A stretch of DNA of 64,000 bases. Source: Parapristionchus giblindavisi (Eukaryota > Nematoda > Chromadorea > Rhabditida > Diplogasteridae). The stretch lies in NCBI GenBank assembly GCA_943737045.1, contig CALSFV010000405.1, positions 124,001 to 188,000 on the forward strand. The letters run 5' to 3'. The position numbers and the translations under genes are program-made. Shown piece by piece: positions 24,301 through 35,661 of the stretch. The notes under the pieces were generated by a model that saw only the letters and a program-made list of their open reading frames with translations, made no database searches and was not told where the DNA came from. Position 1 is the stretch's first letter, and each line of letters begins with the position of its first letter.

Positions 24301-27300
24301 GAATAATTCATCACCTGTGATCAGTATTGATCCATTGATCACTTATCGATCGATGTGTCATGTACATTGTTCTGATCAGACAATCGATAGAATAACAAGT
24401 CTCGTGAGTGGGTGGAAGGCAATAGAGTAGAGAACCCAGACATCAAACGTAGAACGATATAGAGGGAAGGAAAGTGAGAGAGTTCAATAGGGAAGAGTGA
24501 TGGGAAAAAGCGCCTGATAGGTCTCTGTGAGAGTAGAGAGTGAGAGGGAGAAAAGGCAGCTGCATGCCTCCAGTGTAATAGAGAAGAGAGGAGAAGAGTG
24601 GGATGGAGAAATAAAACGAGAGGGAGGAGGAGAGGGTGAATAGGTAGAAGTAAGAGACGATATTGAACTAGTGGAAGATTCGAGAAGAATCAGATAGTGA
24701 TCAGGGAAAACGAAATGAACGGAGAGAATCATAAAAATAGTAGGTTGGAGAGTGGATAAACGAGAGTCATAAGGGATGATGGACACGGATATTGATAGAG
24801 AGAACATAACACAATAGAGGGATTGGAGGGATGGAACAGAAGTGTTTGTCCAGAAGGGCTACTGATAGAGATTGTTTATACCAATGATCATTCAATAGCA
24901 ATTGCTATTAGGATAGCAGCTTATCGGTCATCGACAAATTATCTTCACAATTAGTGGTATTGCACGATCCATTAGCTAAAGCACATAAGCGTGTTTTTCA
25001 TTGTATCTTCATTCTTTAATATAATGCATGTATAGTGCACCTGTAGTATATTTACTAGTTGATACATATTCTATATAGTGGAGCATGTTAACCTTTGCTA
25101 AATGCAAAGAGTTAAAAATTATGTTGAAATTAGCGATCGCTTAGCTGTTAGGGACAGATACGCCATAGTGCTTAAAATTTTTGGTTGAGGCTGAATAGTT
25201 TTTAGAAAATGCTAACGTGCACCACTGTATCTTAGTTTTTTTCTGCATATTATCGTACTTAGTGTAGCATGCAGTATCTTTTACATAGAACTAAATCAAT
25301 AAAACATAACGATAAAATGTTTCAACTTTTTCTTATAAAGGATAACTACAATCGTTTCGAAACTGATGCACATGCTGCTCAGAGAGCTGCCGCACAAAGA
25401 GCACGAGAAGAAGAGGAGAGGAGCAAATTCTCCGGATATGGAGACAGACCTGGCAGTGGAGTTGAACTCACCAAACACACTTGGCAAGGAGGAGAGGTAC
25501 GCATTTATGGGCACTACTTCAGAATAGCAATGATTTTACACCGCGCTGCGTGCCCACAATCGCTAGCGCATTATAGTCTGCAAGAATTGCTACCCTATTC
25601 TGAAGTAGTGCCCATTTATGTTGGTTCCAAAATCATATAATCACAACAAAAGAAAGGTACGAATCTGAAAGAGATCTTTAAAAAATACTTTCAAACGGAA
25701 CATAACGGCCTGGACCCGCACCTGTGATGGGCGTAAACCCTCAAGTTTCCGCATTGGATGATGAATCATCGTTTATTACAAATAGACCGCGAAACATGTG
25801 TTTCTAATCTCTCAAAAGAGAAAGAGAAGGCCCAATCCAATATGAGAAAGAAACGAGCGGAATTTGCAGCGAATTTAAGCGGAACAAAAACAGAAACCAC
25901 AGCAAAAATTATAGCTAAAAATAATCAGTTCTCTTACAGATTGTGACTGATCCCAATCTAATTCCCAAGAGTCTAAAGCCTCGTCGTGTTTATTATTCTC
26001 CCATCGGAGACGGAACCGTAGCTGCTGACGGAATAGAACTCAAGAGGTACAGGATGCTTCACCGTTGGAAAAGATCAGACCCATTATTACAGAAAGCCAG
26101 CTGATCTGAATCCACGCGTGACTGTCACTCAACTCACTCATGTAGAGCGTGGAAAGGCTGGTCATGACGGACTGAATGAGTACATTAAGGAATGGTCTAA
26201 TGCTGGATGTAAGTTATATTTCTATGTGCAATATTATGTACAAATAAAAACAAATGAGCTGAACATGAAATAAACATACTATTTAATAGTGATCTATTAT
26301 GTTGTTGTATTCTTTGATTTCCTTTTCCAGCCGCTCCCGCTAGTGAATTCGGCGGTGCCGATGGACTTGGAACTTTGCCAAGCAATGGAAGAGGACTTGG
26401 AGCAATGTCTCCAGCAGGAAGAGGTACAGAAATAGTAGTGCTTTCACTATCCAAATCGAGAATATTCGCCCATTTGTCTAACGCCGGTCATTGTCCTACT
26501 TCCCTCTACCCTTCCAATAAAATCAATACCTTTTCCTTCCTAACTTCATATATTCAATTAGTTATCCCGTATTATTTACTTTATCTTGACAATTTTTACC
26601 TTGTAAAGGTCCCCATGATGGTAATAATGGAGCCGGGGCAGGAGCCGGTGGGCCTGGTGGTCCTGGTGGTCCTGGTGGACCCGGTGGAGCCGGTAACAGA
26701 GGTTGGTTGAATCGTGAGAAGTAGATTAAATGGAATGTGCCTTGCGTAACGCCACAATCTCGCCTAACACTTCAGCTTCATTCATTCCTTAGTCTAATCA
26801 CTAATCGCTTATCCTTAGTTGATTAGTCCTTAGTTGTCTGCCCCTTCTACATCCCCTTTCCAGATCCTTATGGTACACTTGGAAGTAACAGAAGTGGACC
26901 AGATAGCGGAGCTAGAGAATCGCCCTATGATCGTGGAGGTTTAATCAATCTCCGTTCACAATATTAAAAATAATTACAATATCTAATCAACTATCCGATT
27001 TTGATTAAAATAATATCTAAAACAACAAACGAACCTTTCGTTCCCAAAAGTTAATCAATCAACTTTGTCTAATTATCCTCATTTAAGTAATATTACTAAA
27101 CGAATAATCAACAACGATAAGCGTTCAGTTATCTTTAACTATACTACCGTACTTTTTTTCATAGCCTCGTATAATCGAATGTATTTAGATCATGGCAATC
27201 CAGATGGCCGTATGAGCACTGCTTCATCAATGTTTTCGGATCCCGGATATCGTTATACCGATATCAAGGTATTGATTGTGTGGGATATGGGAGAGTATAA

Positions 27301-28149
27301 TGTCACCAATTGCAGCATGGCTATGCTATCACGAATCCGCGTGAGCTCATTCATCAGTACGCGACTACTACTCCCATCGCTGTTATGGAGGCTGCTGATA
27401 ACACTCCCGGTGCAATGACTACTGCCACTTATAAGAAGAAGGTACTAGAAGACGGTTTATTGTTTATCACGCGTTTGCCTATTTATGATAATAAAATAAA
27501 TATTATTAAAAAATATTATTGAGACTGACTCTCCATGATTCAGGTCACAACGAGAATCGAAGAGAGACAAGGAGGCAACGTTCAAGGAGAGTAAGTATAG
27601 CATCGTTAACTGGAGGTTTATATATAATAATTCACTGCTTTCAGAACCTATGCTCCATATCCTCCCTACCGTGCATCATCTCAGACAGTCTCTGAGAGCC
27701 GCACGCTCTCTCCCACCAACTTTGTCCGCAGACTACGTGATGATAGTGAGAACTTATACCTTTACGTGAAAGAAAAATCAATCAGCTGTCTCTTCGACGA
27801 TTTTTATTCGCTGTAAAACATCAAATAAAGTACCGACTGTAGAAATTTGACAGTTCATAAATCAATATCCGAATTCAGCCATGACTACCACTCAACGCGA
27901 GGCCAACCAACACCTTGACCCCGTTAACCTCAAGGACCCTAATTCACAGCAGAAGATCCATGATATAAAGCAGGTACACTTTCATTCCAGTTTAATATCT
28001 TAATGATTCTCAACCATCTACATCTACTCTACTATAATAAGATTTTCCAGAAGACGAACACCGGATTCCGATCAAACGACGAGATTGATTTGTTGACGAA
28101 TAAGCTCATGGAGGGACTACGAAATGTGCCAACTCCGTCCAGATATTAA
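21359..28149 (+). CDS. Large disordered protein, 19 exons, function unknown
   Basis: I do not recognise this protein. Exons in phase: 21359-21394, 21781-21910, 22074-22204, 22373-22466, 22656-22749, 23185-23278, 23754-23849, 25341-25496, 25940-26046, 26093-26208, 26331-26423, 26609-26701, 26864-26938, 27165-27268, 27316-27441, 27544-27590, 27645-27745, 27879-27973 and 28051-28149, giving 628 residues. A TTTTCAG acceptor 8 bases before ATG would suit trans-splicing. Most of the chain is rich in Ser, Gly, Asn and Arg and looks unstructured. Segments with better composition are RAAAQRAREEEERSKF (charged helix), SLKPRRVYYSPIGDGTVAAD, GHDGLNEYIKEWSNAG, a GGP repeat near residue 400, NPRELIHQYATTTPIAVMEA, and a C-terminal helix DEIDLLTNKLMEGLRN. 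That helix recalls the leucine-rich segment before LIM domains in zyxin-type proteins, but no LIM domain follows. Exons 8 and 12 use AAAG acceptors. Reading through the donor at 26702 gives an alternative end, GWLNREK. Confidence 0.7.
23281..23308 (+). repeat. TGATCTT heptad array inside an intron
   Basis: ATCTTTG units repeat four times starting two bases after the 5' splice site of intron 6 of the 19-exon gene. Similar arrays occur at 19244-19262, 29363-29388, 31003-31020, 31185-31220, 31797-31816, 32279-32297 and 36655-36733. Confidence 0.85.
25080..25235. repeat. Diverged dispersed repeat, copy 1
   Basis: It resembles 30670-30860. Shared pieces are AAAAATTATGTT, ATTAGC, GCCATAG, GGTTGAGG/TGTTGAGG, TGAATAGTTTTT and GCTAACGTGCA. 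Both copies lie in introns. The family is not recognised. Confidence 0.5.
25509..25613. mobile_element. 105-base MITE in an intron
   Basis: The terminal inverted repeats GGGCACTACTTCAGAATAG and its complement are 19 bases and exact. They are flanked by the 6-base direct repeat ATTTAT at 25503-25508 and 25614-25619. It sits just after the 5' splice site of intron 8 of the 19-exon gene. It has no coding capacity. Confidence 0.85.
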
Positions 28150-29199
28150 GGTTGGGATTATTTTTACCGCATCCTAAACCTATTGTGCATGATTGCGGTT
28201 GTAGTCATCGTCAAACACATTGCTTCATCGGTGAAATGTCTCACATCTCACGAGATCTCGCATTGCAGGTGTTTTCTCTCTTCTTCTCAACATTTCTTGT
28301 CCCTCAACATAACGCGATGGCAGTTTCTGTGTGTAACAAGCCCCTCGCTTCCATGTCATTTTCCGTTTTATTCTTCTTTATCTTCTTGCCATACCCCGAT
28401 CCAGTATTCACTATCCCTCTCTTGCCTCTGCTACTACTCATTTCTTCTATTCATTCTAATCATCAATCAATCATCTCTATTTATCTCTCGAACACATCTT
28501 ATTTCGATTAGTCTTCTCCATTCGCTCTTTATTGTAAGTACAAGCTCTTAGCGAAAAAACCTTCCACGATATTTTTTTCGGCTTTGATAATCACACCAGC
28601 TTCTCCATTTTCATTTTCATTTCCATTTTCTTCTTTGATAAACGATTGGCTAGATGTCATTGCACAAGTAATTATTACATACACAGCATCACAGAGTATG
28701 TTAGGATAAGGCACAAGGAAAGATTTTTTAAAAGTCCAGTAGAGATGAGTAAACATAAATTTGTTACATAAAATTGTTCAAACAGCGTTTTCCCTTCTTA
28801 TTACAGTACAGCATGGTTGAGTAATAGACTTACATCCCACTGCGTAGCGCAGTGGAGCAATTCATTTACTCTGCGTATGTCATTCGAAGAGCTTTTAATC
28901 ACTGAAACTCGTGATTAAGACTTTGAGAATCGACAAAATTCAAACTCAACGGAAATAAATGCGCGCCACAGCAGGACTCGCGTACACAACTCGACCGGGA
29001 AGTGCTCTTTATCTTTCCACCACTATATCATTGTGTTGTGCATGATGCATTCAAATGTTATTTAAATATTGAGTCGATAAATAGTTTATTGAAATTCTAT
29101 CAAAAAGAATTGTACAGACGATAATACTAGGAGGATCTCACTAGAGAGATGGAATGATATGTACCATTTGGATGAATCGATATGAATGCCGGTAACACA
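28150..29199. other. Convergent intergenic region
   Basis: This holds the 3' ends of the 19-exon gene (+) and dhs-28 (-). A perfect hairpin, CCACTGCG-TAG-CGCAGTGG, lies at 28837-28855. A 43-codon frame, MTSSQSFIKEENGNENENGE onward, runs on the minus strand from about 28660, but I see no support that it is a gene. Confidence 0.4.
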
Positions 29200-32100
29200 T
29201 TACATCTTTGACTTTTTCTTCTGATCAAGAATAGATTGCATCTTTTGCAGGAGCATAATGTTTCCTTTAGCCTTGATCTTTCCACTCATGAAGGCCTTCT
29301 GAGGATTCTCCTTACCCGCAGCAAGATCCATGAAAACCTGTAAAAGTATGATTCATCGAGAGATCAAAGATCAAAGATCAAAGGTCAAACACTTACTTGA
29401 TCTGCTACAGTAATAGTAACAGCGGGGGCGCCTCCCTTACTCTCTCCGACGTAAACAGAAGGAGGAGAGTTCTTGAGATCAAGAGCTGAAAGTAATGTAT
29501 TGACATTGAAAGTGTTATTGGAAATAATATTGGTCATCCGATTTTGGGACACTTACTAAATTTGCCGAGTTCTTTGCCTGCGTTGTCATTGATGATGTAA
29601 GTGAAGATGCTTTTGAGTTTGGTGGCGATCGAGGGATCCTCCTTCACTCCCTGTTGAATCTCCTCAAAATATTATTCCATAATTGGCATATTTCATAGGT
29701 TGAAAATGACTATACATCATCAAATCGTATCGATTCTAATATTTTACATTGTAATACTAATGGAAAAATGCCTCTGCATGCCTTGAATATAGCTGAGCTT
29801 TGGATGTTCGAGGGGAATTCGCCTCCAGAAGATGATCCAGACGAAGATGAGTCGTTGTTGTTTGAGGAATCTTGAGCAGCAGAGAGCATTTCCATCAATT
29901 CAGTCGTCTGATCTGAACAGAATTCATCATCTCCCTTGTGCTCTCATCAGCTCATTATACCTTTGATTGTGGGGATATGACGAGCCTTCTCCATACACGT
30001 GATTTTGCCCCAATTATCGTGAACTGAAAATGCCAAATACTTGTTAATTCGTCATTAAATACAAAACACGCAATTGTCAAGCACTCACGGGTCTCAACAG
30101 TGGCTCCGGGAAGAAGTTTGCCCTCGGAACGGTAGTATTTCACTGAAAAATACTCGTTTTAGATCACCAGATCATCATATCATAGGCTAAATTATCATAG
30201 AACTTTAACATTATTATTATTTTTATAGATTCCTCCCAGCTACACTACTCCGCAGTGTCCTTTATTCCACGTTGTATTCCGTAGATGATGTTAATGCACT
30301 CTTTCCACTGTTTCATTCCTCTCTCAATCAATTCTGTTTACCATCTCGATCGTTCTACTCTAATGATAAGGTGCAAGACACCGCGAGAGAGAGAGAGCCA
30401 GAAATAATGTCGACAATATACCGTCACTGCTCACGTTTTCAGCTAGAATACACTACATTGTGCCTTTAGTAAACAATTCATATGAAGACATTATAGAAGT
30501 TCATTCATCCCAGAACACATGTATCAAAGAGGATATTTAAAAGATATCATTAAATAAATACATGAAATTCATAGCGGTACATATTTGCCTTTCCAAAATT
30601 CTATACGGGGGATTGCGCCTCATAACGCCCACCCCGTACTACAAGTACTTTTTTCTCAATGTGTCAAAAATTATGTTTATATTAGCAATCGGTTATTGTT
30701 AGCTGCTTGGGAGACTCTGCTTGGGAGGCTATGGCCATAGCAAGCAAAAAAAATTGTTGAGGATGAATAGTTTTTTCCCGCAAAATCGCGTTGTGGGGCA
30801 TTATGCGGCGGTCTTATACGGGGAGTTTTGGAAAGGCTAACGTGCAGCACAGTAAAACTTACATTCTCCGTACCACTGGGCGCCGGCCTCATACAGATTT
30901 CCATTTCCCTTGAAGGACTCATGGCACATGTACACAACGAGAGGAGTCACGAATTCGGGCTTGAGGGCTTCAACCATGAACTGAAGAGGTGAACAATAAG
31001 ATCGAAGATCAAAGATCAAAGTACCATACCTCAGGCATGACATCAGCAGTCAGGCGAGATCCAGCGGTGGGGATGACAGTGTTGGCTAGGATATTGTATT
31101 TGGCTCCTTCGAGGGCGAGAGAGTTGGCAAGACCGATTAGAGCGTGTTTTGCTGCAAAGAATGGCATAATTTAAATAGGAAAAGGGCTGTTTGATCTTTG
31201 ACCTTGATCTTTGATCTTTACCTGCCGAGTAGTTGGTCTGGCCGAAGTTACCATAGACGGCGGCGTTGGATGAAGTCACAACGACACGACCGTACTTCTG
31301 ATCACGCATGTAGGGCCAGGCTGCCTGAATGGGAGAGATTAATTGGATTGGAGTATTCCTTCGATTGATCGAATATGATCAATTTCATGAGGACTATCTG
31401 GGTTCCTCCACAAGATCCCCGTATTAGTATTTCTCGAGAAAATCAGCAGTTCATTTCACTGCATAAGATATGTTTCAGTCCCGTTTCGTTCTTTCCTCTA
31501 TTCTTCTTCTTTCGCTTCAACGCCTTCTTTCCATTCAAGATTCCACTCCTCTGCCGATCATTCGAGTCCATTGTCTGTTGCTTCTACCTTTTCTTTAGCT
31601 TCGCCCATGTCACTTCATCTCTGTGCTCTCCCAATTCTCCACACTCTCTCACCACACCCACTAATATTAGGATTACCTTGGTGACTGAGTAGGCCCCCTT
31701 GACGTGGACTTTGAAGATGAGATCTGAAAGAGGGTGCGTTTTGGACTCAGATCACTCTCATGTCTAGACAGATAGGACCATTGTCTAGGATTACTGAGAT
31801 CAAAGATCAAAGATCATAACGTACCCCAATCGAGTTCCTTCATGTTCAGGAATGATACATCACGAAGGATACCGGCGTTGTTGATCACGATATCTAAATA
31901 ACAGTTATTGATCGAGGGCGAGTTGAACAATTCCCACCGATTCTTCCAAAGTTATCGATGGCAGTCTTCACGATCTTGTCTCCGAATTCAACACTATCAT
32001 AGTTAGCGACGGCCACTCCTCCGGCGGCTTTGATCTCACCAACGACCTGAATGCCAGAAGTGACACCGGATTAATCTAAGGAATCAATCAGTAATCAATT

Positions 32101-32433
32101 ATGGGCAGTTTCATCCCATTAAATCACACCTATATGTTTTCCAAAACTATCTAGTTGATTCTATTATTCCATTGATCAGTGATCTCCTATTTAGAAATAT
32201 GAATACATGATTTCATACCTTGTCGGCCATAGAGGAAGACGATGCAGATCCGTGACGATCTCCTCCGAGATCATTCACTGCAAAGATCAAAGATCAGAGA
32301 CCATGATAGGCATAGACATTCACTCACCGACAACTTTGCATCCTCTCTTGGCGAGTTCAAGGGCGTACGTGCGTCCAAGTCCACCGCCGGCGCCAGTTAC
32401 GATGGCGACTTTGTTGTCGAAGCGAAGAGCCAT
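29200..32433 (-). CDS. dhs-28: Peroxisomal 3-hydroxyacyl-CoA dehydrogenase with SCP2 domain (DHS-28)
   Basis: This is the nematode form of multifunctional enzyme type 2. It oxidises 3-hydroxyacyl-CoA in peroxisomal beta-oxidation and in C. elegans shortens ascaroside side chains with ACOX, MAOC-1 and DAF-22. Fourteen exons keep phase: 32433-32328, 32277-32219, 32046-31938, 31893-31825, 31723-31677, 31324-31222, 31151-31030, 30980-30863, 30142-30089, 30023-29961, 29912-29782, 29662-29557, 29485-29397 and 29337-29200, for 437 residues, near the C. elegans length. The SDR domain has [12 protein letters not shown] (cofactor loop), [10 protein letters not shown], and the catalytic Ser (VVVTSSNAA) with Tyr and Lys ([13 protein letters not shown]). 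A Ser/Asn linker (about 298-314) leads to an SCP2 lipid-binding domain that ends SKM, a PTS1-like signal. There is no hydratase domain, as in nematodes. The intron after exon 11 appears to use a GC donor (AAG|GCATGC) and a GAG acceptor. A TTCTAG acceptor two bases before ATG suits trans-splicing. Confidence 0.93.
30670..30860. repeat. Diverged dispersed repeat, copy 2
   Basis: It lies in the 720-base intron 8 of dhs-28 and matches the segment at 25080-25235 in several short blocks (TGAATAGTTTTT, GCTAACGTGCA, GCCATAG). This insertion probably explains why the intron is so much longer than its neighbours. Confidence 0.5.
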
Positions 32434-32961
32434 TTCTAGAACCGACGATGTCATCTTTCAATGACAACGAGGACGATAAAACGTTCAAAATATAACAAAA
32501 AGAGTATATGTATTAATATTTTTAAACGGAAAATGACAAAATCAATGTTGAGGAGCGCAGAGACAGCAAGCGATCTATATCAGTCTTCATCGACTGGAAG
32601 AATGATCGAATGGCGTGAGGAATATCTTACATCGGTACGACTACAATAGACTACATAGTATGAATGAGACAAGCGATGCTCACCCATAACAGTTCCCTTC
32701 CCTCTCCTACCCAATCACTCCTTATCTCTGTGTCTTTACACTCTCCTCACTTTCCACACTCTCCCTGTACACTCCATACATGGGGTCGACATGTGCGCTA
32801 CAAACTACACAAGTGATAGAGTGATCGAGGGATCGTCCCTTTCCACTCTCGAGTCTACTCTTATCTCTTCTTCTTTATACTTTAGTGACTCTTATGTATC
32901 AATTCATGTGATTATTGTGTTCAACATCAACGAGACCATCTTGATTCTTCTTAATTTTCTC

Positions 32962-32967
32962 TTTATT
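32962..32967 (-). promoter_or_regulatory. Candidate poly(A) signal AATAAA
   Basis: TTTATT on the plus strand is AATAAA in the transcript. It is the first one downstream of the lin-14-like stop codon and lies about 530 bases before the dhs-28 start. Confidence 0.4.
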
Positions 32968-33501
32968 TGGACTGCGGGCAATAAGTATAATAATAATAAG
33001 AGAAGATGAATGATTAGTGATGATTAAGAGGAGGGCAGAGATGGATGGATACTGAGAGACGGTGATTGAGGTGATTGATCTATTGAGGTCTTTCATGTCA
33101 ATTGTGAGTTATAATAGAAGGAGTACAACTGAATGGCGGCCGGTAGGACGAGTATACAATTAATCAATTAGAGTGTGCGAATCGCTAAGAGCAGGATGGA
33201 AGGGGGCGTGGTCTGGATATCTATAAGAGGCGAATACTAGACAATGGTACGGTAATAACAAAGCGAATGAATTAAGAAGAATAAATCATATAAAAGAAGC
33301 GCATAAATATCGGTGCATAGCGAAGAAAAAAAAGTATGAAAAAATGTGAAAAAATGGTGCAAGAAAATCGGAACTACGATTGCGAACTGTGAGAGTGTAC
33401 AAGGGGGGCAGGCTACGGAGGGACTGAGAGAGGCAGAGACAAAAAAAGTTGAGAATTGCAATGGCGCCTATGAAAAGTAGTGAGAAAGGTTACAATTATA
33501 A

Positions 33502-33509
33502 TCCCTGAG
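33502..33509 (-). promoter_or_regulatory. lin-4 family microRNA seed match
   Basis: The plus strand reads TCCCTGAG, so the transcript has CTCAGGGA, complementary to bases 1-8 of lin-4 (UCCCUGAG). A second, imperfect CCTGAG follows at 33529-33534. Confidence 0.55.
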
Positions 33510-34173
33510 CTTACAATTAGGTACAATTCCTGAGGGACTCAATAAAGGGTCAGTCTCTGTGTGTGTGATCAAGGGCAAATTGGGTGTTGGAAGAACAGAA
33601 AAGGGTAAGATTAGGCAATAATAAGGTATTTTCAGTGTGAGAGCGAGCAATCTACGATTATCATACACATTTCGTGATGGGTTCGGGCAACGAGAGAGTG
33701 GACTACGGAGGATAAAGGATGAATACGATTGAGAATGGAGAGTGATGGGGGTGAATATAATGAACGAGAGGATGGAGTAAATTGAGCTAGAATCATGTGT
33801 GTGTTATGGGTCTGATGGGGCTGATGGTGAGTGTGAATAAGAGAATAGGGGATGTGTGTGGGGATTGGATATATGTGTGGATGGAAGAGGTGGTTGTGAA
33901 TGAATGATAGTCGTGTACACAAAAGTGGATTGGAGGGACGAATCGAATCACAGTTCGAGAGATGGATAGAGACAATTGTGAGTATGAGAAGGGTGATTGG
34001 AACGAGAGAAAGCGCATAAATGAGATGATTCGAGAGGGAGTATGTCGGGGGTCCATCTATACTATCAATTCATCGCCTTGTACTCTTAGATTAGAGAGTC
34101 TACGAATGACCACCTACGGGAGAGGTCCTACATCTTCCTGTTCGAATCATCAAATGAGACATAACAGATACCG

Positions 34174-34643
34174 TACACTCACAGAAAAATCCCTTATATT
34201 TAAGGGAATAATTCCCTGGCTAAGGTACCCCAAGAGAATTATTCCCAGTTATATAAGGGAATTATTTCCCTTACCTGTAAGGGAATTATTGCCTTACATT
34301 TAAGGGATTTGAAATAGATTTAAACAATAAGAAAAATGGGCAAAGTTGATTTACGCTGGGTAGGATTCGAACCTACGAGGTTCGGATCACTACACAACAC
34401 TCTTGCCACTAAGCCATGTGAACATGTTTGAACTCTCGTAAAACTTGATGATAGCTCTAGTCAGACGCGCTCGCACACATGCAGGTTGAAATTGGAAATC
34501 CCTTATATGTAAGGGATTTTTTAAGGGAATAATTCCCTGATAAGAAATCCCTTACATACAAGGGATTCTCAGCAGATCAGGGAATTATTCCCTAAGGGAA
34601 ATGCAGCTCTAAAACTTCCCTAAGGGAATTTTCTGTGAGTGTA
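34174..34643. mobile_element. 470-base MITE with TA ends and internal AAGGGAAT repeats
   Basis: The ends read TACACTCACAGAAAAATCCC and, inverted, AATTTTCTGTGAGTGTA, so about 15 bases of terminal inverted repeat are flanked by a TA dinucleotide, as in Tc1/mariner-type insertions. Inside, TAAGGGAATWATTCCC and TCCCTTAYATRTAAGGGA recur many times on both sides of a tRNA-like core. No transposase is encoded. It lies within the inferred 3' UTR of the lin-14-like gene. Confidence 0.85.
34355..34423 (-). pseudogene. tRNA-like sequence with Pol III A and B boxes
   Basis: On the minus strand, an A box TGGCTTAGTGG (34416-34406) and a B box GGTTCGAATCC (34373-34363) have tRNA spacing, and the T arm GTAGG/CCTAC pairs. 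The acceptor ends (GTTCACA and the bases after the T arm) do not pair and no clean anticodon stem forms. It is therefore a tRNA-derived relic or SINE-like promoter carried in the MITE, not a working tRNA. Confidence 0.7.
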
Positions 34644-35402
34644 CCACTTGTCCTATCTACCAGGCTCGCTATGTTCTCCTATCAGCTACAATAAATTATT
34701 AGCGGCTCTGATACATTATATATTCAGATATAATCTTATTAGATGAGACGCCCGAGGACAAGAGGTACGGTATACTGTATTGTTCTATTCAATGAGAGGA
34801 AGAGGGGACGAGAGAGAGGACCTCATCTACTTGCAAGCCTACAGTATTATGTGGTTACATACGAAGGAGGGGATTAAGCACTAGTCCTGTGTGGTCAAAC
34901 CTAGAAAGAGTGGTACAAAGGACGAATCAATAGAGGGGGGGGGATAATACGTTAGAAAGTGATTGGAAGGAGGGTATAAGAGGTGACGACTCATTACAGT
35001 ATGACAACGGAACTGTACACGAAAAAGTTGAGAAGAATCGGAAGAGGGGGCGGGGCCTGGGGAAGTGTTTGTTCGAAAGATAAGCAATATATAGAGGTAT
35101 TACATCCATTATCAATGTTTGTGTCATATGGGCATATTTAGTAAGAGATACAAGGAAAGGGGAGACGATGAGAACTGAGGGCTTAATTTGTTGTGTGGGG
35201 GTATATGGGTAAAATGTGTCAAAATGGAATAAATCTTCTGAGTTAATGAGAACAATGACTGAGAAGAACGACAGTGCGATACATAATGGGCAATATGATG
35301 AAGAATGTGTATGTGGCCTGATTTATGGATAACTGATGAAGGAAAGGACAAGTCACTAGCCACTAACAAAGCGAGAGATGAAGGGTTGATAGGGCTGTCT
35401 CC

Positions 35403-35410
35403 TGAGGTAG
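35403..35410 (-). promoter_or_regulatory. let-7 family seed match overlapping a lin-4 6-mer
   Basis: The plus strand reads TGAGGTAG, so the transcript has CTACCTCA, complementary to bases 1-8 of let-7. The preceding bases make CCTGAG, a lin-4 6-mer match, so the two seeds overlap. Some extra similarity to the let-7 3' half (TAG, then GATGTA) follows. Confidence 0.55.
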
Positions 35411-35653
35411 ATAGATAGAAAGGATGTAAATATACTTCTGTGTGGATAACGAGCGGCTATTGTCATTATTGAACATTTGGCTGATCTTTTGACTGAGGAT
35501 TTGGGATGAAGAAACTAATGAGAGTGGGGCAGGGGATGGCTCTGATAAAGAAGGACTACAAACAAACGCCATCATAATGGGGAAGGGGACGAGTAAACAA
35601 TGAAGAATAATATCTGGAGTCGATCATAACTAGGAAGGGGTTAACGAATCGAA

Positions 35654-35661
35654 TCCCTGAG
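35654..35661 (-). promoter_or_regulatory. lin-4 family microRNA seed match
   Basis: TCCCTGAG on the plus strand is CTCAGGGA in the transcript, an exact match to lin-4 bases 1-8. It lies about 880 bases after the stop codon. Confidence 0.55.

Noticed and set aside
26624..26695. GGP repeats resembling collagen
   Set aside because: The repeat is GGP with few true G-X-Y triplets and covers only about 20 residues; a flexible low-complexity linker is a better reading.
28529..28756. A small minus-strand frame with an Asn/Glu repeat
   Set aside because: It is short, shows no clear splice sites and no homologue that I know, and lies in a convergent intergenic region.
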